Assembly: GCF_001902295.1 (NCBI RefSeq) | Contig: NZ_CP018335.1 | Span: 2,728,001 to 2,792,000 of the forward strand | Direction: 5' to 3' | Origin: Clostridium kluyveri | GTDB taxonomy: Bacteria; Bacillota; Clostridia; Clostridiales; Clostridiaceae | Length of the DNA stretch: 64,000 bases | Shown here: in pieces, positions 28,240 to 37,485 of the stretch | Layout of the letters: every line of letters starts with the position of its first letter | How positions within the stretch are numbered: position 1 is the stretch's first letter | The notes under the pieces: generated by a model | Told to the model about the DNA's origin: nothing | What the model saw: the letters and a program-made list of their open reading frames with translations, nothing else | Database searches by the model: none | Program-made: the position numbers and the translations under genes

Positions 28240-29511
28240 TTATGATTTTATTACATAAGAAGATATTTGTTTCATATTTATTTCATTAAAAATTTCATTC
28301 AGTCTTTCTTTTCTCTCTTCCACAGGCACTTTTTTTGTATCAAACACCATTTTCAACATATCTAAAGCTTCCTCTACTTTCTCCAAATTAGATTTACATG
28401 CTGATTTTTCAATATCTTCTCTCATCTTTTTAATTTGTCTGTAGGGTATAATTACTCCCTTATAATATTCAGTGCTGTTCCAATTATTATTTTCAGTACA
28501 GATGGCAGCAGCCAGACACCTGTCAATTAACTTCAGTGCAGTACTTTTTTCTTCATTATAAATATTCAATAAAAAATTTTTTCTTAAAGTTTCAAAGTTT
28601 TCTATGGATTCAAATGAATGTACGGTTATATCACTTGTTATCTGTCTGGTTAAATTTTTCAAAATAGTTCCAGGACCCATATCCACACAAATATGAATGG
28701 ATTGATCCTTTATATAATTTATTGATTGCTGCCACATTACAGGATTAGTCATTTGTGCTGTTAAATTATATATAATATCCATATCCTCCGTCTTCATATA
28801 AGGCTTTCCAGTTACATTTGATATTACAGGCCATTTAAAATTATTGTATTTATACCCTTTTAATGCCTCTTTTAATTTATAGGCAGCACCATACATGATA
28901 GGACTATGAGAAGGAACACTAACTTTTATAGGTATTACTTTTCCCCTTAAATTTTCTATTTCAACTTTAAAAATTTCAAACACATTATCCTGCAGGGATA
29001 CCGCTACCTGCTTGGGAGAATTATAGCATGCAATACATATTAAACTATTTTTTCTTTCACTTATTGACTTACATATCTTTCTAATATGCTCTACTTCCAT
29101 CCCATGTACTACGGCCATCATTCCCCCACTTATTGCAGCTGCTTCCTGCATCAGCTTTCCCCTCAAGCTCACTATTTCAAGTGCATCAGAAAACTTCAGC
29201 ACTCCACTGCAAGTTAATGCGGAATATTCCCCCAAACTGTGTCCTGCACAAAACTCAGGATTGATACCTATTTCTTTCATATATACTTGAAAAGCTGCAT
29301 AACTTACAGTTAATATTGCCGGTTGAGTAATTTCAGTTTTACTTAATTCTTCAATATTTCCCTGAAAACACATTTTAGCCACATTATATCCTAAAGTATA
29401 TTCAGCTTCTTGAAAAATTTGCTTTACCAAAGGGTATCTATCATACATGGCCTTTCCCATGCCTACATATTGTGAACCCTGTCCTGGAAATAAAAATGCT
29501 AATTTACTCAT
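28240..29511 (-). CDS. Stand-alone acyltransferase (trans-AT)
   Basis: This 423-residue FabD-like acyltransferase has FPGQGSQYVGMG at the N-terminus, the active-site Ser in CAGHSLGEYSAL (about residue 87) and catalytic His in SVPSHSPIMY (about 195). The catalytic domain ends near residue 300; a C-terminal extension of about 120 residues, helical and charged, has no motif I recognise and is absent from FabD (about 310 residues). Family knowledge: discrete ATs load malonyl units onto AT-less PKS modules. Position directly upstream of the AT-less KS-ACP-C gene supports that role. Start ATG at 29511 has AGAGGTG. Substrate is probably malonyl-CoA, but the specificity residues were not tested. Confidence 0.92.
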   Translation of the reverse strand: MSKLAFLFPGQGSQYVGMGKAMYDRYPLVKQIFQEAEYTLGYNVAKMCFQGNIEELSKTEITQPAILTVSYAAFQVYMKEIGINPEFCAGHSLGEYSALTCSGVLKFSDALEIVSLRGKLMQEAAAISGGMMAVVHGMEVEHIRKICKSISERKNSLICIACYNSPKQVAVSLQDNVFEIFKVEIENLRGKVIPIKVSVPSHSPIMYGAAYKLKEALKGYKYNNFKWPVISNVTGKPYMKTEDMDIIYNLTAQMTNPVMWQQSINYIKDQSIHICVDMGPGTILKNLTRQITSDITVHSFESIENFETLRKNFLLNIYNEEKSTALKLIDRCLAAAICTENNNWNSTEYYKGVIIPYRQIKKMREDIEKSACKSNLEKVEEALDMLKMVFDTKKVPVEERKERLNEIFNEINMKQISSYVIKS

Positions 29512-29521
29512 TTTACACCTC

Positions 29522-32047
29522 TCATATATTGCTTAAAATACTATTTGCATAATCATTCATCAGTTTACTTATTCCATATGCACTTAATTTTAAATTATTG
29601 TACTCACAAAAAAATTCCACCTCATCGTCTTTCATGGTTATTTCCATAAGAATGTCATAAATATTAATTAGATCTATATTGCAGCTCATAAACTCCCTAT
29701 TGTACAGCAATATGGCATATGATGATTTATCTCTTTCAAGTCTCACCTGGTCCACATCATTTATAGAATACCAAAAGCCTCCTTCTGATATTTTGTCTGG
29801 AGATAAGTGGGAAAATTGTTTCATTTTTGAGATATTGTAACTGCCCGAATAAACCATATCTTCTTTATGAGTCATAAGTTGAATTGAAACTAAAGGTTCT
29901 TTTGAAACCTTAGAAAGCATAAAAATATACAATGATGTTATAAAATCCTCCACACTAATATTTTTATTACGGCATAAATCCTGTACACTTTTATACTGCT
30001 CCTGGTATAACTTAAATTGAAACATCACTGGTGAAGATATAATATCCCTATTTTTATTAATAAACTCCTCTGGAATTTTAAGTGTAGGTAAAGTTATAGC
30101 TTGTCCTTTTTGCAGGAAGGCTGCGAGCTTTGCAATAGTTGGATATGCAAATAAGTCCGTAACTGAGATCTTTCCAGGGTATATACTCTCTAATCTATGA
30201 GTTATTTGATTCAATATAATTGAGCTGGCTCCTATATCAAAAAAATTATCATTTATGCCTATGGAGCTTACCGGTAAAAATTCCCTGCAAATACTTACTA
30301 AAGTTTTTTCTATTTCTGTAGTAGGATTTTCATATACTTTGTGTTTACATAGTTTCTCCTTAAGATATTCCATTTCTTTTAAAACATCATTATATTTTCC
30401 TTGAAAATACATATCACCCAACTTGTATCTTTGAATTTTTCCACTGGTAGTTTTGGGAATATGCTTTACCGGTATGATAAAATCCAAATTTACTCCCCGA
30501 TTATAACTTATATACCTTTTAAGTTCTAAAGCTAATGGCATAAATTCTTCAATTTTCTTTTTAAACATTATAAATGCCAGTATAACATCTCTTTGAAACT
30601 TATTATCAAAGACACCACACAAGGCAATTTTACCAAGTTCAATTCCCTCTACTCCTTCAGATGCCTTTTCTATATCATGCGGATAATAATTCTGTCCATT
30701 AACAAAAATAATATCTTTAGCTCTGCCAGTGACAATTAGACGGTTGTTCTCCATGAACCCCAAATCACCTGTATCCAGCCAGCCATCTTTCAAAATAAGT
30801 CTAGAGGTGGCTTCTTCATTGTTATAATACCTTTCTGTTACATTATCACCCTTTATTTGAATATTACCCAAAGTTTTATCAGGTAGAATTTCATTATTAT
30901 CATTACAAATTCTTACACTGCAATCTGTTACCGGACTTCCCAAATCTGCAAGTCTTATACTGCCATTGCCCTCGCCTTCAATTACCTTATCTCCAACAGA
31001 TAAACTGCTTCTTAAAACATGTATACTTGCCATTTCTTCATTAACAGAAGGAAATGTTACTGCAAGGCTTGCCTCTGCCAGACCATATACATTAAATATT
31101 GATTTTTTATTTAACTTATAACATTCCATTTTATTTAAAAATTCTTCACAAAGCTCTATAGAAATAGGCTCCGCTCCATTAAATATTAGACGAACGCAGG
31201 ATAAGTCCCATTCTTCAGCAGATTCAGGTTTAAAGTAAGATAAGAAATACTTGTATCCAAAATTAGGAGATGAGGTTAATGAAATTCTATACTGGTTGAC
31301 TTTATGCATCCAAAGATTGGGTCTTCTGATGAATAAAGTTGTAGGTATTATATATTGGTTTATTTTTAACATTGTAGTGGTCAGATGAAATCCTATCAAT
31401 CCCATATCATGAGTTAGGGGCATCCAGCTCAATGCCCTGTCCCCAGCTGTAAGTTTTGCACAGTTTATTATGGCATTAATATTGGTCAATAAATTTTTAT
31501 GAGTTAGCACTACCCCTTTTGGATCCCCTGTAGATCCTGATGAAAATTGAATAAAAGCTATATCATCCAAAGAGGATTGCATTAATTGGCCGCTGCGTTC
31601 ATTTTCTTTCATTTCCTCTAAAAAAATAGTATTGTGTTTAATTGCTTCATACTCTTCAGTGCTGTGATTTTTGAAAACATACTTTTCTATTGATAAAAAA
31701 ATTTTTTTATCTGTAATAAGAAAGGGATTATTTAATATTTTCCATACCTTTAATAATTTAAGTCTATATTCATCTTTATTTGCAACAGTAATAGGTACTG
31801 GAATAATTTTCCCCAATATGCATGCCCAAAATACAGATATGAATTTTTCGTTATCTTCAATCTGAAAAACCAATTCAAACCCAGGTTTAATTCCACCCAA
31901 TTGAAGTACTCTAAGAATTTTACAAGCCTCTAAAAACAGTTCATTATAACTCAGATATTTCTCCTTGTCTTTTCCAGATATAAAAGTAATTCCATTAGGA
32001 CTTTTTTTTGCCGACTCAATTACTTCCAGCAAACTATTGTATACCAT
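29522..32047 (-). CDS. Fatty-acyl-AMP ligase - carrier protein - partial C domain
   Basis: This 841-residue loading protein contains an adenylate-forming FAAL-type domain (about 1-560) with FIQFSSGSTGDPKGV (P-loop, about 165), MPLTHDMGLIG, GLAEASLAVTF, LDTGDLGF and the terminal TTSGKIQR lysine motif. A carrier domain (about 570-645) carries the phosphopantetheine Ser in DIGASSI. The last 190 residues resemble the C-terminal lobe of a condensation domain and have no HHxxxDG. Family knowledge: FAALs activate free fatty acids as acyl-AMP and pass them to a carrier protein. This should therefore be the starter module of the lipopeptide line. Start ATG at 32047 has AAAGGAG. It precedes the AT gene by 10 nt. 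Confidence 0.93.
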   Translation of the reverse strand: MVYNSLLEVIESAKKSPNGITFISGKDKEKYLSYNELFLEACKILRVLQLGGIKPGFELVFQIEDNEKFISVFWACILGKIIPVPITVANKDEYRLKLLKVWKILNNPFLITDKKIFLSIEKYVFKNHSTEEYEAIKHNTIFLEEMKENERSGQLMQSSLDDIAFIQFSSGSTGDPKGVVLTHKNLLTNINAIINCAKLTAGDRALSWMPLTHDMGLIGFHLTTTMLKINQYIIPTTLFIRRPNLWMHKVNQYRISLTSSPNFGYKYFLSYFKPESAEEWDLSCVRLIFNGAEPISIELCEEFLNKMECYKLNKKSIFNVYGLAEASLAVTFPSVNEEMASIHVLRSSLSVGDKVIEGEGNGSIRLADLGSPVTDCSVRICNDNNEILPDKTLGNIQIKGDNVTERYYNNEEATSRLILKDGWLDTGDLGFMENNRLIVTGRAKDIIFVNGQNYYPHDIEKASEGVEGIELGKIALCGVFDNKFQRDVILAFIMFKKKIEEFMPLALELKRYISYNRGVNLDFIIPVKHIPKTTSGKIQRYKLGDMYFQGKYNDVLKEMEYLKEKLCKHKVYENPTTEIEKTLVSICREFLPVSSIGINDNFFDIGASSIILNQITHRLESIYPGKISVTDLFAYPTIAKLAAFLQKGQAITLPTLKIPEEFINKNRDIISSPVMFQFKLYQEQYKSVQDLCRNKNISVEDFITSLYIFMLSKVSKEPLVSIQLMTHKEDMVYSGSYNISKMKQFSHLSPDKISEGGFWYSINDVDQVRLERDKSSYAILLYNREFMSCNIDLINIYDILMEITMKDDEVEFFCEYNNLKLSAYGISKLMNDYANSILSNI

Positions 32048-32113
32048 ATTAAATCTCCTTTAACTAATAATTACATCAAGGCCTCCTATAGCCCGACCCT
32101 TAAATAAGTTTTT

Positions 32114-34324
32114 CTAATCTCTATTCATTAAAGCTTCACTTAAAGATATTTTATTTATATATTTTTTTAGTAAAGTAATACTCGTAAAGTATGAACCTAA
32201 TATAACTACAGCTATAAAACAATAGTCCTTAATTGTTAACCCTATTTGAAGATAAGACTGCATATTTGCTATTAGACTGGGATAAATAGCCTTTAAAGCA
32301 ATATAACTTAAGGGAACAGCTACTATTGAAGTAAATATAACTGTGTAAAGGGAAGTACTTAAATACAATTTATCAATTTCTTTTTTATTGAATCCAAAAA
32401 TTTTAACCAGAGATATACTTAAAGTACTTTTATCAATCATGAGTTTTAACAGCAAATATAAACTTATAACAAAAAGCATGGTTGAAATTACTATAATTAT
32501 TACAATCATAGGTAACATTATTGAAGTCATGCTTTTAGCTGATTTTATAACATTTTTATTCGTTGTAAATGAGTATATATAATCTTCATTAATATTAAGT
32601 TTATCCTTGGATATATAACCATTAAAATAATATTTGGATTCATTTATTAAAGAATTTAATTGTTTTTGATTCATAAATACATATAGACCAGAAGAATATT
32701 TAACAGTTCCCTTGACTTTCAGATTATATATTTTTGTCTCTGTAGTATCCTTTAAATTTATGAAATCTCCCACTTGCAGTCCAAATTTTTTCCCTATGCT
32801 TTCAGATATGTATAGCCCCGGATCATCATCTTTTATTTTAAAATCATAAAAATTGGTATCTTCCTTTATTCCCTGAAGCACAATATCCATATCCTGTGAT
32901 AAAATTTTATAATATATTGACAAATTCTTAAATGTAGTTTTTTCAGTCCTTTTATTTTCTGTGATTTCAATAGGAAGTTTTAGTATATATGTGTATTCAA
33001 ACTTTGATTCATTCTCAATGTTCTTTACATATGTAGAAATACCAGTATTAATTCCAATGCCAAATACAAGTAGAAAAGTAGCTATAGACATTCCACAAAA
33101 TAAAATTATATTACCTTTTATTTCTCTTAAGAATTCTCTTAATCTAAATTTTGTTATGAACTTGAATTTTTTAATTTTAATAGTATTTAGTTTGTTTTGT
33201 TTCTTTTCCCTCCTTAGCAGTTGAAGGGGTGAACTTTTCAATCTTTCCGATAAAGTTTTGTAATTAACTATAATTACTATTATAACTGGAACTACTATAC
33301 CTGTAAAAAATAAATAGGGGGGATACACTCTTCTTATAACAGGAAGACTATAGTATGTTGTTATAGTTTGGGAAAAAGAGGCTTCTATTATAAACCCTAT
33401 ACATGTACCTGCAATAGCCCCTAATGAAACTATAATTATGGGAAGAATCATAAAATGTCTTAAAAGCTCTTTTTTTATATATCCCAATGCATAAAGAGCT
33501 CCAATTGTAGGACTTTCCTTGTCAATATTGTTGATTATGGACATAGATATCATAAAGGCTATCATTATAAATAATATAAATCCAAACATTACTGCAATAT
33601 TTTTATTTCTTTGGCTGTCATGCATATATCCATTTATTCTAGGATTATCAGTTGAATTTATAAAAGATATTAACTTTCCGTCCCTTTGCAAAATATTTTT
33701 TACCTTGTGATATGATATTCCATTTAATTTAAATGTATAGGAATATTTTTTATCTTTTAATTCAATAAAATCTTTACTAGTTAAAAAACCAATACCAAAA
33801 TTTTTAGAATTAGCCACCACATCCCCTAATTTTTCAATGACAAGAGTATAATCTGGGGCTGCCGCATAGCCCTCTATAATATATTTTTTATTACCTATCT
33901 CCAAGCTGCTTCCCAATGTATAGTTATTTTCTTCTCCAAAGTGGGTATCTATAATCACCCTGCCATTTTGTCTTGAATTTTCACCTTCCACCATAGATAC
34001 TTTATTTATGTTTTTTCTTTCTTTAAATAATCTTATCTTCTGATTGTCATTTATTTTATAGTCAACATAAAAATTTTCATCTACAGTCACGCCTAATTTT
34101 CTGATTTTTTCTAAGATTCCATTGTTCAGTTGTGACTTTACCTCAAAGTTACCATCTTCAATATTATTTTTTGAAGCAGCTTCCCTGCCGCTTTCTATAA
34201 TACAATCCGATGAGTTTGCAAAACCTACAATTGCCATGGAACTTATTAAGACCAGCAGCATCATTCCTATATACTTGACTATATTATCTTTAAATTCCCT
34301 TAATATTCTTTTGTTTAGTATCAT
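32114..34324 (-). CDS. ABC transporter permease, FtsX/MacB type
   Basis: This 736-residue permease has one N-terminal membrane segment (about 18-36) and two FtsX-type membrane blocks (about 245-350 and 395-420, then 620-720), with extracellular domains between. The layout is that of large duplicated FtsX-domain permeases of MacB-like or lipoprotein-export ABC systems. It follows its ATPase gene by 32 nt and precedes the fatty-acyl-AMP ligase gene by 66 nt on the same strand. Together with the adaptor and ATPase it probably exports the lipopeptide or confers self-protection; the substrate is inferred from genome position only. Confidence 0.9.
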   Translation of the reverse strand: MILNKRILREFKDNIVKYIGMMLLVLISSMAIVGFANSSDCIIESGREAASKNNIEDGNFEVKSQLNNGILEKIRKLGVTVDENFYVDYKINDNQKIRLFKERKNINKVSMVEGENSRQNGRVIIDTHFGEENNYTLGSSLEIGNKKYIIEGYAAAPDYTLVIEKLGDVVANSKNFGIGFLTSKDFIELKDKKYSYTFKLNGISYHKVKNILQRDGKLISFINSTDNPRINGYMHDSQRNKNIAVMFGFILFIMIAFMISMSIINNIDKESPTIGALYALGYIKKELLRHFMILPIIIVSLGAIAGTCIGFIIEASFSQTITTYYSLPVIRRVYPPYLFFTGIVVPVIIVIIVNYKTLSERLKSSPLQLLRREKKQNKLNTIKIKKFKFITKFRLREFLREIKGNIILFCGMSIATFLLVFGIGINTGISTYVKNIENESKFEYTYILKLPIEITENKRTEKTTFKNLSIYYKILSQDMDIVLQGIKEDTNFYDFKIKDDDPGLYISESIGKKFGLQVGDFINLKDTTETKIYNLKVKGTVKYSSGLYVFMNQKQLNSLINESKYYFNGYISKDKLNINEDYIYSFTTNKNVIKSAKSMTSIMLPMIVIIIVISTMLFVISLYLLLKLMIDKSTLSISLVKIFGFNKKEIDKLYLSTSLYTVIFTSIVAVPLSYIALKAIYPSLIANMQSYLQIGLTIKDYCFIAVVILGSYFTSITLLKKYINKISLSEALMNRD

Positions 34325-34356
34325 AAACCTAGCTATCCTTATTAAAAAAATTTGAT

Positions 34357-35055
34357 TTACCAGTTGATATCCTTTGCAGGAATTGCCTTTTCATTTTCAT
34401 AAAATTCCTCAATGGCTCCATCCCTCACTTTGACAACTTTATTAGACATGTATTTTATAGCATCATTATGTGTCACTATAATCATTGTAGTGCCATACTT
34501 CTTATTTACATGTTCTATTAATTCAAGAATTTCTTTGGATGTTTTATAATCCAAAGCCCCTGTTGGTTCATCACAAAGCAGCAGCTTTGGATTTTTAATT
34601 AGTGCCCTAGCTATAGCTGTTCTCTGTTGTTGTCCTCCTGATAACTGCCTTGGAAATTTATCTCTATGCTTCCAGAGTCCTAATGTTTTTATTAATTCTT
34701 CTTTATCTAAGGGTTCCTTTGTAAGATATTCACACACTTCAATATTTTCTAGTACAGTAAGATTTGGTACCAGATTATAAAATTGAAATACAAATCCCAA
34801 TTTACTTCTTCTATAAGAACATAAACTATCAGACTCCAAAGTTGAAATTTTTATTCCATCTACCACTACTTCTCCTGAATCTATGGTTTCCAATCCTCCA
34901 ATTACATTGAGAAGTGTGGATTTGCCTGAGCCAGATGGCCCCAACACAGTACATATTTTCCCCTGTTCTAGCTGGAAGCTTGTACCTCTTAAAACCTGTA
35001 TCTTATTTTCTCCATATCCATAAGCCTTCATGGCATCTTTAATCGTTAAAAACAT
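34357..35055 (-). CDS. ABC transporter ATPase, MacB/LolD type
   Basis: This 232-residue ATPase has Walker A GPSGSGKSTLLN (about 40-51), Q-loop FQFYNLVP, ABC signature LSGGQQQRTAIARAL, Walker B LLLCDEPTGALD and the H-loop VTHN. The LSGGQQQR and DEPTGALD forms are typical of the LolD/MacB/FtsE branch that pairs with FtsX-type permeases, as encoded next. It lies between the adaptor and permease genes, with a gap of about 24 nt upstream. Confidence 0.96.
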   Translation of the reverse strand: MFLTIKDAMKAYGYGENKIQVLRGTSFQLEQGKICTVLGPSGSGKSTLLNVIGGLETIDSGEVVVDGIKISTLESDSLCSYRRSKLGFVFQFYNLVPNLTVLENIEVCEYLTKEPLDKEELIKTLGLWKHRDKFPRQLSGGQQQRTAIARALIKNPKLLLCDEPTGALDYKTSKEILELIEHVNKKYGTTMIIVTHNDAIKYMSNKVVKVRDGAIEEFYENEKAIPAKDINW

Positions 35056-35079
35056 CTATTTTACTCCATCACCTTACTT

Positions 35080-36438
35080 TCACTTGATTTTAATAGTTTC
35101 TCCTACCTCATAATCCAAAGGATTATTCAACACAATAATCCCATCTTTTATGTAATTTCCCGTGACCTCTACATAGGAATCCGATTCCGTACCCTTTGTC
35201 ACCGATACCTGTTTAACTAAATATCCCTTGTTTTGTTTTTCTGCTATGTAAATACAATTATTATCATTTTTATCTTTAAAAACACTTTCATAGGGAACTT
35301 TATATACATTATTTTTTTCTTCTAAAATAATATCCGCTGTTGCCTTCATGCCTATCTTAAGTTTATGATTTAAATCTTTTATTTTTATTTTTACTTCAAA
35401 TTTTGCCTCTTCATCATTAGAATCATCCTTAAGCTTAAGCATGTCATTATCTTCTTTTTTAGCCATGTCTTCTATTTTTATAATCTCCCCTTGAATAATT
35501 TTATCCCCGGTTGAATCTGTTTTCACTTCCACTTTTTGTCCACTTTTAACTTTATCAATATCAGCTTCCTTAACTTCCATAATTGCAACTATATTATCTG
35601 TGCTTTGAATTTGAAGTAAACTTCCAGAAGCAGGATTCCCTTCAACTCCATTAACACTGCTGACTATTCCATCAGCGGGAGCCGAAACTGTACAGTCCGA
35701 CAACTGTTGTTTTTTTCTCTCAAGTGCTATTTGCTGCGACTTATCTTCATAAAGGGATTTAGCCTGTTCATAATTGCTTTTAGCAGTATTCAAATCCAAA
35801 ATCACCTTATCCTTTATATTGTTCAAAGCTGCCAAAGATTCACTATAGGTATCCTGGGCATTTTTAAAGGAGATTTTACTTTTATTTAAATCCTGCTCTG
35901 ATATTGCACCACACTGAAATAAAACTTTGTTATTTTCATAAGTATTTTTCTTATCATCAAGATCCAGCTTTGCTGCATTTACTGCCCCTTCTGCAGATGC
36001 AATCTGTGAATTTGCACCTTCCCTACTTAATTTTTCTGCATTGTCATAGGCTTTTTTTGCATTATCCAGTTTACTTTTATTAGCTGCCTGTGTAGTTTTT
36101 AACAAAGCTTCCATTTGCTCAATTTCTTTTTGCAAGTCTTTGGTATCCAGTAAAGCTAATACATCCCCCTGTTTTACTTCATCCCCTGTCTCTACCTTAA
36201 TTTCCTTAATTATATTGGATGAAGTTGTATAGACCTCAGTGGTATTGTCACTTTCAATTTGCCCTTTAACATTTATTTTATTTATACTGGTTCCTTTTTT
36301 AAGTACCGTATACGCATCACTCTGTAGACCTGACTTTAAAATACTTGCCATTACTACAGTAGTAGATAAAATTAAAATAATTATTATAAATATAAAAAAT
36401 TTTAGTTTCTTATGTACATTGAAATTAACACTAATCAC
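35080..36438 (-). CDS. MacA/HlyD-like efflux adaptor protein
   Basis: This is a membrane-fusion (RND/MacA-type) adaptor of about 450 residues: an N-terminal membrane anchor (FFIFIIIILILSTTVVMA), a biotinyl-lipoyl-like half (VETGDEVKQGDVLALLD), a long coiled-coil hairpin (about 100-210) and the second lipoyl half (VSAPADGIVSSV). A beta-barrel (GQKVEVKTD, KIGMKATADI) completes it. The start is uncertain: the longest frame begins at TTG 36480, but that lies inside the operator and probably at the transcription start; GTG at 36438, beside AAAGAG, is used here. In Gram-positives such proteins work with MacB-like ABC exporters. It is the first gene of the biosynthetic operon. Confidence 0.85.
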   Translation of the reverse strand: MISVNFNVHKKLKFFIFIIIILILSTTVVMASILKSGLQSDAYTVLKKGTSINKINVKGQIESDNTTEVYTTSSNIIKEIKVETGDEVKQGDVLALLDTKDLQKEIEQMEALLKTTQAANKSKLDNAKKAYDNAEKLSREGANSQIASAEGAVNAAKLDLDDKKNTYENNKVLFQCGAISEQDLNKSKISFKNAQDTYSESLAALNNIKDKVILDLNTAKSNYEQAKSLYEDKSQQIALERKKQQLSDCTVSAPADGIVSSVNGVEGNPASGSLLQIQSTDNIVAIMEVKEADIDKVKSGQKVEVKTDSTGDKIIQGEIIKIEDMAKKEDNDMLKLKDDSNDEEAKFEVKIKIKDLNHKLKIGMKATADIILEEKNNVYKVPYESVFKDKNDNNCIYIAEKQNKGYLVKQVSVTKGTESDSYVEVTGNYIKDGIIVLNNPLDYEVGETIKIK

Positions 36439-36447
36439 CTCTTTAAA

Positions 36448-36490
36448 ATAATAATTATTGATAATGAATTTCAATATCAATAATTATTAT
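36448..36490. promoter_or_regulatory. Fur-like palindromic operator of the lipopeptide operon
   Basis: Two perfect 16-bp arms (ATAATAATTATTGATA and its complement) flank 11 bases. The central 19 bases (36460-36478, GATAATGAATTTCAATATC) match the classical Fur box GATAATGATAATCATTATC at 15 positions. It lies just downstream of the -10, where a repressor would block transcription. Confidence 0.55.
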
Positions 36491-36514
36491 ATCACTGGTA
36501 ATATTAACAGTAAA
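36486..36514 (-). promoter_or_regulatory. Putative promoter of the lipopeptide/export operon
   Basis: On the minus strand TTTACT (36514-36509), a 17-nt spacer and TATAAT (36491-36486) lie upstream of the adaptor gene. The -10 is perfect; the -35 matches 4 of 6. The palindrome covers the predicted transcription start. Confidence 0.5.
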
Positions 36515-36616
36515 GATAAATAATTCAACATATTTTTACTTTATCTTCTTTTTTAGTTTTAAAATACTCATAGAATATACTTTTTACATATAATAAAACC
36601 CATATATACAAAATAA

Positions 36617-36664
36617 GTTCAGATAGAGAAAAGCTTCTTTACGAGCAAACTCCACCTGAACTGC
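36617..36664 (-). repeat. Intergenic structured repeat, copy E (hairpin only)
   Basis: On the minus strand GTTCAGGTGGAGTTTGCT and CTCTATCTGAAC form the first hairpin of the repeat family found at 57457 and 61197, with G-U pairs keeping the stem. The 3' part of the element is missing. It follows the ABC-2 type permease gene and may terminate it. Confidence 0.65.
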
Positions 36665-36708
36665 TGAGTGATTTAATACATTTTATAACAATCTATTTAA
36701 GTCTTAAT

Positions 36709-37485
36709 TTACAGATCTAATTTATTTTCTATAAGATATGCTATAGCATAGAACATAGCCACTATTATTATTATGGATAAAACTATAAGTGATATATTTA
36801 AATCAATTCCCGAAGGTAATACGTCTATAAATATATTATTTACATTTTTCACTTTCAAATTAAATGTTTGTGGAAATATATTTAAAAATATATCTTCCAA
36901 TTTAACTTGTACTAAAGACAATAATATAAATATACCAAAAGCACCTAATTTACCGAACTTCCTATTTTTTATAGCCACTCTTCCAAGTGTTATGGATAGA
37001 TATATAGTAAGTAAGAATGTAATATATACTACTAGAACAGACAATATGGCTAACACCCAAAATTGAGGGGTAAAGGCATTAATAAATTGTCTGAGGGCTG
37101 TAATATCCAATGCCATAAAATTCTGGGTAAGTTTTAAAATCTGCAGCAGGATAACTGTAAAAATTCCAACAATAATAGACACTATAAGGCATTGGATAAT
37201 AGCTGTTACAACTTTATTCATCAATATATTCTTTCCACTTTTAGGTGTTGTAAACACAAGATAGGATGTATCCTCATATAAGTCTCTGCTAAATATAGTT
37301 ACATTCCATATTAAAACCACCACTGATGCAACGCCCCCTATAAGTAAGCTTAAAAAGAATATAGCATCGGAACTCCATACATTTATTCTAGTAAGCAGTG
37401 CCAAATTTAAAATTATTATGGTGGAAACCATTATTATAAAATCTTTAAAACATCCCTTAAGATCATATTTTGCTAATTTAAACAT
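36709..37485 (-). CDS. ABC-2 type transporter permease
   Basis: This 258-residue membrane protein has six hydrophobic segments (about 15-35, 45-70, 95-120, 140-170, 185-205, 230-250). Start ATG at 37485 has AGAGGTG and overlaps the ATPase stop by 8 nt; a longer frame to 37512 has no ribosome site. It pairs with the YtrB-like ATPase encoded upstream and the GntR regulator ahead of that. Family knowledge: YtrA-controlled ABC systems respond to cell-wall antibiotics in Bacillus. Export of a drug or peptide is a reasonable inference. Confidence 0.88.
   Translation of the reverse strand: MFKLAKYDLKGCFKDFIIMVSTIIILNLALLTRINVWSSDAIFFLSLLIGGVASVVVLIWNVTIFSRDLYEDTSYLVFTTPKSGKNILMNKVVTAIIQCLIVSIIVGIFTVILLQILKLTQNFMALDITALRQFINAFTPQFWVLAILSVLVVYITFLLTIYLSITLGRVAIKNRKFGKLGAFGIFILLSLVQVKLEDIFLNIFPQTFNLKVKNVNNIFIDVLPSGIDLNISLIVLSIIIIVAMFYAIAYLIENKLDL

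Noticed and set aside
36439..36480. TTG 36480 as start of the MacA-like adaptor
   Set aside because: It lies inside the operator and at the predicted transcription start; GTG 36438 near AAAGAG is more plausible, though still uncertain.
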